DNA of 64,000 bases from positions 823,501 through 887,500 of the forward strand of contig NZ_JAIVFP010000001.1 in the NCBI RefSeq assembly GCF_022760755.1. The letters are read 5' to 3'. The notes beneath the pieces are model-generated. The model saw only the letters and a list, made by a program, of their open reading frames with translations, was not told the origin of the DNA and searched no databases. Of this stretch, positions 57,574 through 64,000 are shown piece after piece (positions within the stretch are counted from its first letter, which is position 1; each line of letters starts with the position of its first letter). The position numbers were made by a program, and so were the translations under genes. This stretch comes from Candidatus Rhodoblastus alkanivorans. GTDB lineage: Bacteria; Pseudomonadota; Alphaproteobacteria; Rhizobiales; Beijerinckiaceae.

Positions 57574-59109
57574 ATGAGCAAGCATATCGAAGAAAAATGC
57601 AGGAAATTGCTCGGCCGCTTTTCGCGCGACCGTCGCGGCAATGTCGCGATTATTTTCGGCTTCGCCGTCATTCCGATGATGCTCATGGGCGGGATCGCGA
57701 TCGATTATACACGCGACGCAATGATTCACGGACGGATGAGCGCGGTGGCCGACGCCGCCGCGCTCGCCGCGACCACCCCCGCAATGTTCGCGGCAGACAC
57801 CACCACCGCCCAGGCCGCTGCAATCGCAATGTTCAAGGCTCAAGCGGCGCTGGTTAATGGCGCCAATATCAATTACAATAACGGTAGCTATTGCTCGACA
57901 GGTACTACAGGTACTACTGCGGGCGCGACGGGCTTGTGCGTGAACGTGAACGATTCGATCGTGATGAACAGTAAATTGCGCACGGTCACAGTCACTGCGA
58001 CGGTCTCGGTCAACAACTTTTTCGGTACTTTGGAACACAGCCCGACAACCGAATTCACCATCTCGTCGGTCGCCAATGTCTCCACGGCGCCCAATATCAA
58101 TTTCTATGTGCTGCTGGATTCCTCTCCCTCGATGGAGCTTCCCGCGACCACGGCGGGGATCAATACGATGGTGAAAAACACCGGTTGCGCCCTCGCCTGC
58201 CATGAAACGGATTTCAAGGATCCCGAACTTTCACATTATCCGGGCTGGGGCACGAACGACAGCTACACCTATGCGGAAAAAAACGGGATCACCTTGCGAA
58301 TCGACAATGTGCGTCAGGCGGCCGAGGGCCTCGTCACGACCGCAAACAACTTGATGGATCAATACAATAGTTCGGCGCCGCCTGGCCAGCAAATCGCCTA
58401 TCAGATGTCCGCACATACTTTCAGCGACGGCGCCACGCAACTTTTGGCTCTCAAGCCGGTGACGGATGCGAACGTGTCCTCGATGCAGAAGGCGATTTCA
58501 GCGATCACGCCGCCATTGATGGCCGACAACAGCTATCTGGCGAGCGGCTCATCCTATACCTACCCAACCGGGACCAGCACCTATAAGACCGTCACCCTCT
58601 CGGGGAAAACGTACAATAATGACGCGGGCACCAATTTCAATAACGCGCTTACAACCATGAACAACACAAAAGTCATGGCCAATCCCGGCAGCGGCACCAA
58701 TAATGCCGGCGATTCGCCACAAGGCGTGTTGCTGATCGTCACCGACGGCGTCGACGACGTTGCTCTCTACAAGAACAGTTCTTGCAATACATCGCAAGTC
58801 TGGAGCTTTTCGAACAGTTACGGCAATTTTTACCGTTGCCAGCAACCCGTGAACACGGTTCTTTGTTCGACCATCAAGGCGCGCGGAATTCGCATCGCGG
58901 TGCTTTACACGACTTATTATCCGGTGACGAGCAATTCCTGGTACAATAATACCGTTGCGCCGTTCATGTCTCAGGTCTCAAGCAACCTGCAGAGCTGCGC
59001 ATCGTCGCCGGAGCTCTTCGCCGAGGTCAGCACGGACGGCGACATCACGGCGGCATTGAATCAATTATTCATCAACGCGGTCAATTCCGCGCCGCATCTC
59101 GTCCAATAA
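57574..59109 (+). CDS. TadG-like protein with von Willebrand factor A domain
   Basis: The 511-residue protein starts with RDRRGNVAIIFGFAVIPMMLMGGIAIDYTRD, the TadG-type membrane segment, and a DUF2134-like region. A vWA domain (about 175-505) follows, with the metal-ion-dependent adhesion motif Asp182-x-Ser184-x-Ser186, a long insertion rich in Asn, Thr and Ser, and GVLLIVTDGVDD. It probably acts outside the inner membrane with the TadE-like proteins in pilus assembly or adhesion. GAGG lies six bases before the ATG. The rest of the Tad machinery (flp, cpaABCEF, tadBC) is not in the window. Confidence 0.86.
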   Translation: MSKHIEEKCRKLLGRFSRDRRGNVAIIFGFAVIPMMLMGGIAIDYTRDAMIHGRMSAVADAAALAATTPAMFAADTTTAQAAAIAMFKAQAALVNGANINYNNGSYCSTGTTGTTAGATGLCVNVNDSIVMNSKLRTVTVTATVSVNNFFGTLEHSPTTEFTISSVANVSTAPNINFYVLLDSSPSMELPATTAGINTMVKNTGCALACHETDFKDPELSHYPGWGTNDSYTYAEKNGITLRIDNVRQAAEGLVTTANNLMDQYNSSAPPGQQIAYQMSAHTFSDGATQLLALKPVTDANVSSMQKAISAITPPLMADNSYLASGSSYTYPTGTSTYKTVTLSGKTYNNDAGTNFNNALTTMNNTKVMANPGSGTNNAGDSPQGVLLIVTDGVDDVALYKNSSCNTSQVWSFSNSYGNFYRCQQPVNTVLCSTIKARGIRIAVLYTTYYPVTSNSWYNNTVAPFMSQVSSNLQSCASSPELFAEVSTDGDITAALNQLFINAVNSAPHLVQ

Positions 59110-59281
59110 GAATAGGCCGCGCGATCCACCGAAATGAAGTCGGGCGCCGTCAAATTCGGGCGGCGTTCGACTTTTGCTTTCAGCGTATTTCCGGCGGTGG
59201 CCGCCATCGCATCTGCGCCGCCAGCGAATGGCATGTTCCATCGCCCCTTGCCCTGGCGGCCGTTTTGCGTTTCATGCCTCC

Positions 59282-61084
59282 ATGGCTCCTCCCATTCTCG
59301 CCCTGCAGGGCGTCGGTCTGACCCTTGGCGGCAAGCCGCTCATCGAAGCCGCCGATCTCGTCGTCGAGCGCGGCGACCGCATCTGCATGGTCGGGCGCAA
59401 CGGCTCGGGCAAATCGACCTTGCTCAAGATCGCCGCCGGCGAGATCGAGCCGGACAAGGGCGAGCGTTTTTTCCAGCCCGACGCGACGGTGCGCTATCTG
59501 CCGCAGGAGCCGGACCTTTCGGGCTTCGACGATGTCTTTTCCTTTGTCGTCGCCGGGCTGGGGCCGAGCGACGGGGATTATCGCGCCCATTATCTGCTCC
59601 ATGCGCTGGGGTTGACCGGGAACGAAAGCCCGCAGAATCTTTCGGGCGGCGAGGCCCGCCGCGCCGCGCTCGCCCGCGCTCTCGCGCCCGAGCCGGATAT
59701 TCTGCTGCTCGACGAGCCGACCAATCATCTCGACCTGCCGGCGATCGAATGGCTGGAAGGCGAATTGGCGAGCCTGCGCTCGGCGCTCGTCCTCATCAGC
59801 CACGACCGGCGCCTTCTGCAAAATCTGTCGCGGGTCACGATCTGGCTCGATCGGGGCGTCACCAAAAGGCTCAACCAGGGTTTTGGGGATTTCGAGACCT
59901 GGCGCGACGCGCTGCTGGAGCAGGAGGAGCGCGACGCCCAGAAGCTCGATCGCAAGATCGCGGCCGAAGAACATTGGGTGCGCTATGGCGTCACCGCGCG
60001 GCGCAAGCGCAATGTCCGCCGCATGGCCGGCCTCGCCACCCTGCGCCAGGCGAAGCGCGACGCCAAAAAATCAGTCGGCGAGGTCAAGATCAGCGTCGCC
60101 GAGGGCAAGGTTTCCGGCAAACTGGTGGTCGAGGCCGAGAATGTCTCAAAGAGCTTCGGCGACCGCGCTGTCGTCAGGAATTTCAGCCTGCGCATGCTGC
60201 GCGGCGACCGGTTGGCGCTGGTCGGGCCGAACGGCGCCGGCAAGTCGACGCTCATCAATCTGCTGACCGGCGCGCTGGAACCTGATTCCGGGACGATCAG
60301 GCTCGGGACCAATCTCCAGATGGCGACGCTCGACCAGCGCCGCGCCGCCCTCGACCCCAACGCCACGCTGGCCGACACTTTGACCGGCGGCGGTTCGGAT
60401 TGGGTCGAGATCAATGGCGAGAAGAAGCATGTCATCGGCTATATGAAGGATTTTTTATTCGCGCCCGAACAGGCCCGCACGCCGACCGGCAAGCTTTCCG
60501 GCGGCGAGCGGGCGCGGCTGCTGCTCGCCCGCGCTTTGTCGCTGCCTTCGAACTTTCTGGCGCTCGACGAGCCGACCAACGATCTCGACCTTGAAACCCT
60601 CGACCTTCTGCAGGAAATGCTCGGCGATTATCCCGGCACCATCCTGCTGGTGAGCCATGACCGCGACTTCCTGGACCGGGTCGCGGGTTCGGTGGTCGCA
60701 GCCGAGGGCCAAGGAAAGTGGATCGAATATGCCGGCGGCTATAGCGACATGGTCGCGCAGCGCGGGGCTGGCGTCGGACCTGCCGCCAAGCCGAAGCCGG
60801 CCGAAAAAAAGCCGGCGCGGGTCGAGGCGCCGCGCGCGGAACAAAAACGCCGGCTGAGTTTCAAGGAAAAGCACGCGCTGGAGACGCTGCCGGAAAAGAT
60901 GGAGAAATTGCGCGCGGCGGCTTTGAGGCTCCATGAAATTCTGGCCGATCACGAGCTTTACGCCCGCGATCCGAAAAGGTTCAATGACGCGACGGCGCTG
61001 CTCGCCAGGACCGAGGCCGAACTGGCGGCGGCCGAGGATCAATGGCTGGAGCTGGAGATCCTCCGTGAAGAACTCAGCGGATAG
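59282..61084 (+). CDS. uup: ABC-F family ATPase (Uup-like)
   Basis: The 600-residue protein has two ABC domains: Walker A MVGRNGSGKSTLLKI and LVGPNGAGKSTLINLL, signatures NLSGGEARRAALARAL and KLSGGERARLLLARAL, and Walker B LLLDEPTNHLDL and LALDEPTNDLDL. Between them is the ABC-F linker (about 230-310). A C-terminal coiled-coil domain (about 520-600, with lysine-rich linker) is typical of Uup. It has no membrane part; such proteins act on the ribosome or on DNA intermediates. ATG 59282 gives the usual N-terminus; a longer frame upstream has no similarity. Confidence 0.92.
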   Translation: MAPPILALQGVGLTLGGKPLIEAADLVVERGDRICMVGRNGSGKSTLLKIAAGEIEPDKGERFFQPDATVRYLPQEPDLSGFDDVFSFVVAGLGPSDGDYRAHYLLHALGLTGNESPQNLSGGEARRAALARALAPEPDILLLDEPTNHLDLPAIEWLEGELASLRSALVLISHDRRLLQNLSRVTIWLDRGVTKRLNQGFGDFETWRDALLEQEERDAQKLDRKIAAEEHWVRYGVTARRKRNVRRMAGLATLRQAKRDAKKSVGEVKISVAEGKVSGKLVVEAENVSKSFGDRAVVRNFSLRMLRGDRLALVGPNGAGKSTLINLLTGALEPDSGTIRLGTNLQMATLDQRRAALDPNATLADTLTGGGSDWVEINGEKKHVIGYMKDFLFAPEQARTPTGKLSGGERARLLLARALSLPSNFLALDEPTNDLDLETLDLLQEMLGDYPGTILLVSHDRDFLDRVAGSVVAAEGQGKWIEYAGGYSDMVAQRGAGVGPAAKPKPAEKKPARVEAPRAEQKRRLSFKEKHALETLPEKMEKLRAAALRLHEILADHELYARDPKRFNDATALLARTEAELAAAEDQWLELEILREELSG

Positions 61085-61091
61085 AACAACC

Positions 61092-61451
61092 ATGAGCGCA
61101 TACGAAGTCACGATCTATCATAATCCGGCCTGTGGCGCGTCGCGCAATGTGCTCGGCATGATTCGTGACGTCGGAATCGAACCCAAAATCATCGAATATC
61201 TGAAAAACCCGCCCAGTCGCGCCGAACTGGAAAAGCTTCTGGCCCGCGCCGGCCTGACAGTCCGTGAAATCCTGCGCAGGAAAGCCCCGCCTTACGCGGA
61301 AATGGGCCTCGACGATCCGGCTCTGTCCGACGATGCTTTGTTCGAGGCGATTGCGCGGCATCCGGTGCTGATCGAGCGCCCGATCGTCGTCAGCCCCAAG
61401 GGCGTTCGCCTGTGCCGCCCCAAGGAAAAAGTGCTGGACCTGTTGCCGTAA
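61092..61451 (+). CDS. arsC: Arsenate reductase (glutaredoxin-coupled, ArsC)
   Basis: The 119-residue protein matches E. coli plasmid-type ArsC: TIYHNPACGASRNVLGMIR with the catalytic Cys14, EYLKNPPSRAELEKLL, and HPVLIERPIVVSPKGVRLCRPKEKVLDLLP carrying the anion-binding arginines. It reduces arsenate to arsenite using glutaredoxin. It stops where E. coli ArsC continues for about 22 residues; the active-site residues are all present. The start lies seven bases after uup. No arsR, arsB or acr3 is adjacent, so its role may be general. Confidence 0.9.
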   Translation: MSAYEVTIYHNPACGASRNVLGMIRDVGIEPKIIEYLKNPPSRAELEKLLARAGLTVREILRRKAPPYAEMGLDDPALSDDALFEAIARHPVLIERPIVVSPKGVRLCRPKEKVLDLLP

Positions 61452-61455
61452 GGTC

Positions 61456-62646
61456 TCAGCGCGGCGGGCTGGGCCGCGCCGTCTTGTAATCGCCGCGCGC
61501 CACGAAGGCGAAAGCGGCGAGGCCGAGCGCCAGCGTGGTGATCCACCAGGCCTGGGTGGTGGCAAGACCGAACAGGCCCATGGCGAAAACATAGGTCAGG
61601 GCGCCGATCCAGAACGGGGCCAGGCGCTCGGACTGGTTGGCCGCGGCCTGATAGGCCAGCCGGGTCAGGACGGCGGCGGCGGCGACGCCGACGAGGCCGA
61701 GATCGGTCCAGGCTTCGAACAGCATGGTCCGCGGCGCCTGGGGCGGCATATAGCCGCGCCAGAAGCCCGAACTGACGAAATTGAAGCCGTGGCCGGTGAT
61801 CAGGCGCACGCCGTCGTTGACGATCAGCGAACGCCAGAGTTTCAGGCTCACCAGCCAATGGGGCGCGTCTGGCCCGGCCTTCAGGTTGAGCAGCAAGGGA
61901 CCAAGGGGCGCGAGCACGAAAAGGGCCGCGCCGATCCGGCCGAGCCATTTGCCGGCGCGGCGGGGGCCCCTGAGCGCGAAGGCGAAGGCGAGGCCTGCGA
62001 GCGCGGTCGCGGCCAAGGCGCCCGGCGCCGGGACGGCGACGGCCGCCGCGACCGCGACGATGACGAGCGCGGCCGACAGGGTCGCGCGTTGGCGCAAATG
62101 GGTCGCGGCGAGCGCCGGCCACAGCAGCAGCAGCGCCGCGTCCATCCCGATGCCGAGATTTTCCCTGGCTTCCGTCTCGACGCCGTCGGACAGGAGGGGC
62201 GTGGCGAGGATCAGCGCCCCGACCGCGGTCAAAGCGACGCCGAGCGGCAGAAAATAGAGATTGGCGGCGCGGGTGCGCGCGGGGAGCGAGGCGGCGGCCG
62301 GCAGGACGCAGGCGAGCGTCAGCAGCGCCTTGATCAGGCGCGGCGCGGCCTCGGAGGGGAAAGGCGTCCACAGCAGCGACAGCAGCATCCAGAAGGCGAG
62401 AAAGGCCCCCGCGAGGCCGGGAGCGGACAGAAGAAAAGCGAAAATGTCCCGCGTCCTCATTCGGGGCGCCAATACGAGCCCGGCGCCCAGGATGAGCGCG
62501 CCGGCGACCGGCGGCAGGATGAAGATCGCGCGCTGCGAGACGAGCTGGAAAAGGGGCGTCGCGATGAAGGCCGCCCCCACGCCGATTCTGAGCAGAAGAT
62601 TGGCGGCGTCCTCCGACGCCTTGTCCTCAATGTTGCGGTCGATCAT
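61456..62646 (-). CDS. O-antigen ligase-like multi-spanning membrane protein
   Basis: The 396-residue protein has about ten to eleven membrane segments. The end shows the Wzy_C/O-antigen ligase pattern with SLKLWRSLIVNDGVRLITGHGFNFVSSGFWRGYM, then RTMLFEAWTDLGLVGVAAAAVL, comparable to the G-HG-F...H-x(6)-E/L region. The conserved NxxHN histidine is replaced by other residues, so activity is uncertain. It is unlinked to the polysaccharide region at 30-45 kb. It runs opposite to arsC with four bases between stops. Confidence 0.68.
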   Translation of the reverse strand: MIDRNIEDKASEDAANLLLRIGVGAAFIATPLFQLVSQRAIFILPPVAGALILGAGLVLAPRMRTRDIFAFLLSAPGLAGAFLAFWMLLSLLWTPFPSEAAPRLIKALLTLACVLPAAASLPARTRAANLYFLPLGVALTAVGALILATPLLSDGVETEARENLGIGMDAALLLLWPALAATHLRQRATLSAALVIVAVAAAVAVPAPGALAATALAGLAFAFALRGPRRAGKWLGRIGAALFVLAPLGPLLLNLKAGPDAPHWLVSLKLWRSLIVNDGVRLITGHGFNFVSSGFWRGYMPPQAPRTMLFEAWTDLGLVGVAAAAVLTRLAYQAAANQSERLAPFWIGALTYVFAMGLFGLATTQAWWITTLALGLAAFAFVARGDYKTARPSPPR

Positions 62647-62783
62647 CGGGTCTAAAATTCAGTCTCGAAAATGCTGGCGGCGCCGGCGAATCTCATATTA
62701 GACAGAAAGCCGGCGCGGGGCTGTGGGCAATCGGCAACAGTTGCGCGCGATTCGCGGACCGGGGCCCGCGCGCAAGAGGGCGC

Positions 62784-63206
62784 ATGATCAGGATCACCCA
62801 TTCCATCGCGCTGGACGAATCCGAATTGCGCGAGGATTTCATTCGCGCCTCCGGCCCCGGCGGGCAGAATGTGCAAAAGGTTGAATCGGCGGTGCAATTG
62901 CGGTTCAACGTGCTGGCTTCGCCGAGTCTGCCAGAGGCCGTGCGCGCGCGGCTGATCACTCTCGCCGGCCGCCGGCTCGCCGCCAGCGGCGATCTGATCA
63001 TCGCGGCGCAAAAATTTCGTAGTCAGGAGCGTAACCGCGCCGACGCTCTCGAGCGATTGATCGCGCTGATCCGCGAGGCGGCGCGCCCGCCGGCGCCGCC
63101 GCGCCGGCCGACCCGGCCGACGCTCGCCTCGAAAAAGCGCCGGCTCGACAGCAAAAAGCAGCGTGGCGCGGTGAAATCGTCGCGGGCGAAACCCCAACCG
63201 GACTGA
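62784..63206 (+). CDS. arfB: Alternative ribosome-rescue factor ArfB (YaeJ)
   Basis: The 140-residue protein has the release-factor domain with the GGQ motif (residues 26-28) in RASGPGGQNVQKVESAVQLRF. It has a lysine/arginine-rich C-terminal tail (TLASKKRRLDSKKQRGAVKSSRAK) that in ArfB enters the empty mRNA channel of stalled ribosomes. It hydrolyses peptidyl-tRNA on non-stop ribosomes. The length equals that of E. coli ArfB (140). It is divergent from the ligase-like gene, and followed by the RNase D-type gene. Confidence 0.93.
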   Translation: MIRITHSIALDESELREDFIRASGPGGQNVQKVESAVQLRFNVLASPSLPEAVRARLITLAGRRLAASGDLIIAAQKFRSQERNRADALERLIALIREAARPPAPPRRPTRPTLASKKRRLDSKKQRGAVKSSRAKPQPD

Positions 63207-63298
63207 AGCGGGCGGGGCGCCTTGCCGGCCCGGGGCGGCGATGTTAGGGCTTGCGCGCCGCGCGCCGCGACAAGGCGCGGCGCGGGATGGAACGCGTC

Positions 63299-63928
63299 AT
63301 GACCATTCGCTTGCACCACGGCGACCTGCCCGATGACTACCAGCCGGGCACGAGCGTCGCCATCGACACCGAAACGCTCGGGCTCAATCCGCACCGCGAC
63401 CGGCTCTGTCTCGTGCAGCTTTCGCGCGGCGACGGCGAGGCGGATCTCGTCCAGATCGCCCGGAGCCAGATCGGAATGGGCCAGAGCGCGGCGCCCAATC
63501 TCGTCCGCATGCTCGCCGATCCGGCGGTGAGCAAGATCTTTCATTTCGCGCGCTTCGACCTCGCCATTTTGCAGAAAACCTTCGGTTTGCGCGTCGGCCC
63601 GGCCTATTGCACCAAGATCGCCTCGCGGCTGACCCGGACCTATACCGACCGCCACGGCCTGAAGGAACTCGTGCGCGACCTGCTCGGCGTCGAAATCTCG
63701 AAACAGCAGCAGACCTCCGATTGGGGCGCGGAGCGCCTCAGCGAGGCCCAGCTCGCCTATGCCGCCTCGGACGTTCTGCATCTCCACGCCCTGCGCGAGA
63801 AGCTCGATTCCCTGCTCGCGCGCGAAAATCGCGCCGCCATCGCCCAGGCCTGTTTCGATTTTCTGCCCACGCGCGCCGAACTCGACCTTCTCGGTTGGAC
63901 GGACGCCGACATTTTCGCGCATAGCTGA
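63299..63928 (+). CDS. rnd: RNase D-type 3'-5' exoribonuclease, catalytic domain only
   Basis: The 209-residue protein has the DEDD exonuclease motifs: VAIDTETLGLNPHRDRLCLVQLS (Asp23, Glu25), KIFHFARFDLAIL, and LAYAASDVLHLHAL with the tyrosine/aspartate of motif III. HGLKELVRDLLGVEISKQQQTSDWG is the typical middle segment. It lacks the HRDC domains of E. coli RNase D (375 residues), as is common for the short alphaproteobacterial form. It likely trims the 3' ends of tRNA and small RNAs. ATG 63299 was chosen; ATG 63287 is possible. Confidence 0.9.
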   Translation: MTIRLHHGDLPDDYQPGTSVAIDTETLGLNPHRDRLCLVQLSRGDGEADLVQIARSQIGMGQSAAPNLVRMLADPAVSKIFHFARFDLAILQKTFGLRVGPAYCTKIASRLTRTYTDRHGLKELVRDLLGVEISKQQQTSDWGAERLSEAQLAYAASDVLHLHALREKLDSLLARENRAAIAQACFDFLPTRAELDLLGWTDADIFAHS

Positions 63929-63930
63929 CG

Positions 63931-63972
63931 CCGGCCCTTCGCCATGCAAAGGCCGGATTGGAGCGGTTTTTT
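63931..63972 (+). terminator. Weak terminator-like hairpin after the RNase D-type gene
   Basis: CCGGCC at 63931-63936 pairs with GGCCGG at 63951-63956, and a TTTTTT run follows ten bases later. The gap between stem and T-run makes it a weak candidate. Confidence 0.3.
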
Positions 63973-64000
63973 GGATTCAGATTACGTTCATTCGGCTTTT

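Overview
The window is a 64 kb chromosomal segment from a GC-rich alphaproteobacterium. Hyphomicrobiales (Rhizobiales) is the best guess, perhaps near Beijerinckiaceae/Methylocystaceae. The evidence is the ChvG/ChvI-HprK-EIIA-HPr gene order, an RcdA (DUF1465) gene, a TrcR-type DUF1013 gene, a DUF1192 gene, the ruvCAB-ybgC-tolQRAB-pal-cpoB-tilS-ftsH-glmM gene string, a class I-like PHA synthase and high GC. The family-level placement is an inference. No rRNA, tRNA or CRISPR array was seen.

Layout. 1-1.7 kb: 3' part of groEL with its terminator, then an IHF/HU-type protein. 1.7-12.4 kb: mostly housekeeping genes (YafK-like L,D-transpeptidase lipoprotein, accA, serA, serC, an acyl-CoA thioesterase, a BaiN-type flavoprotein, an RluD-type pseudouridine synthase), an acid-ceramidase-like Ntn hydrolase and an acyltransferase-3 protein. 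12.4-26.4 kb: a long minus-strand series for envelope integrity and recombination, read in the order trcR-like, ruvC, ruvA, ruvB, ybgC, tolQ, tolR, tolA, tolB, pal, cpoB, tilS, ftsH, glmM. 26.5-29.7 kb: DUF1192, a possible small RNA with a strong terminator, and a lower-GC acyltransferase gene split by a 1330-bp IS3-family (IS2-type) element. 29.7-46.9 kb: rcdA, then a surface-polysaccharide region with two GT2 glycosyltransferases, a DUF6492 protein, an O-antigen-ligase-like polymerase, an SGNH hydrolase, an MBOAT acyltransferase, a Tat-exported GH44 glycanase, a flippase and a Wzc-like chain-length protein. ndh interrupts this region and phaC follows it. 46.9-56 kb: pckA, a HugZ-type protein, the chvI-chvG-hprK-EIIA-HPr operon and pgi. 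56.4-59.1 kb: three TadE/TadG-like pseudopilin genes. 59.2-64 kb: uup, arsC, another O-antigen-ligase-like gene, arfB and an RNase D-type exonuclease.

How they work together. The Tol-Pal genes with cpoB couple outer-membrane constriction to cell division, and ftsH and glmM lie downstream in the same direction. ChvG/ChvI sense envelope or acid stress and are co-transcribed with a sugar-independent PTS branch. The polysaccharide genes provide sugar transfer, polymerisation, acylation, flipping and length control. The GH44 enzyme overlaps a glycosyltransferase gene by four bases and probably trims or remodels a beta-glucan-like product. The most interesting items are that GH44 gene, the Wzc-like protein without the P-loop lysine, the exact in-frame IS insertion, the bacterial ceramidase/NAAA-like hydrolase, a perfect 32-bp palindrome and the orphan Tad trio.
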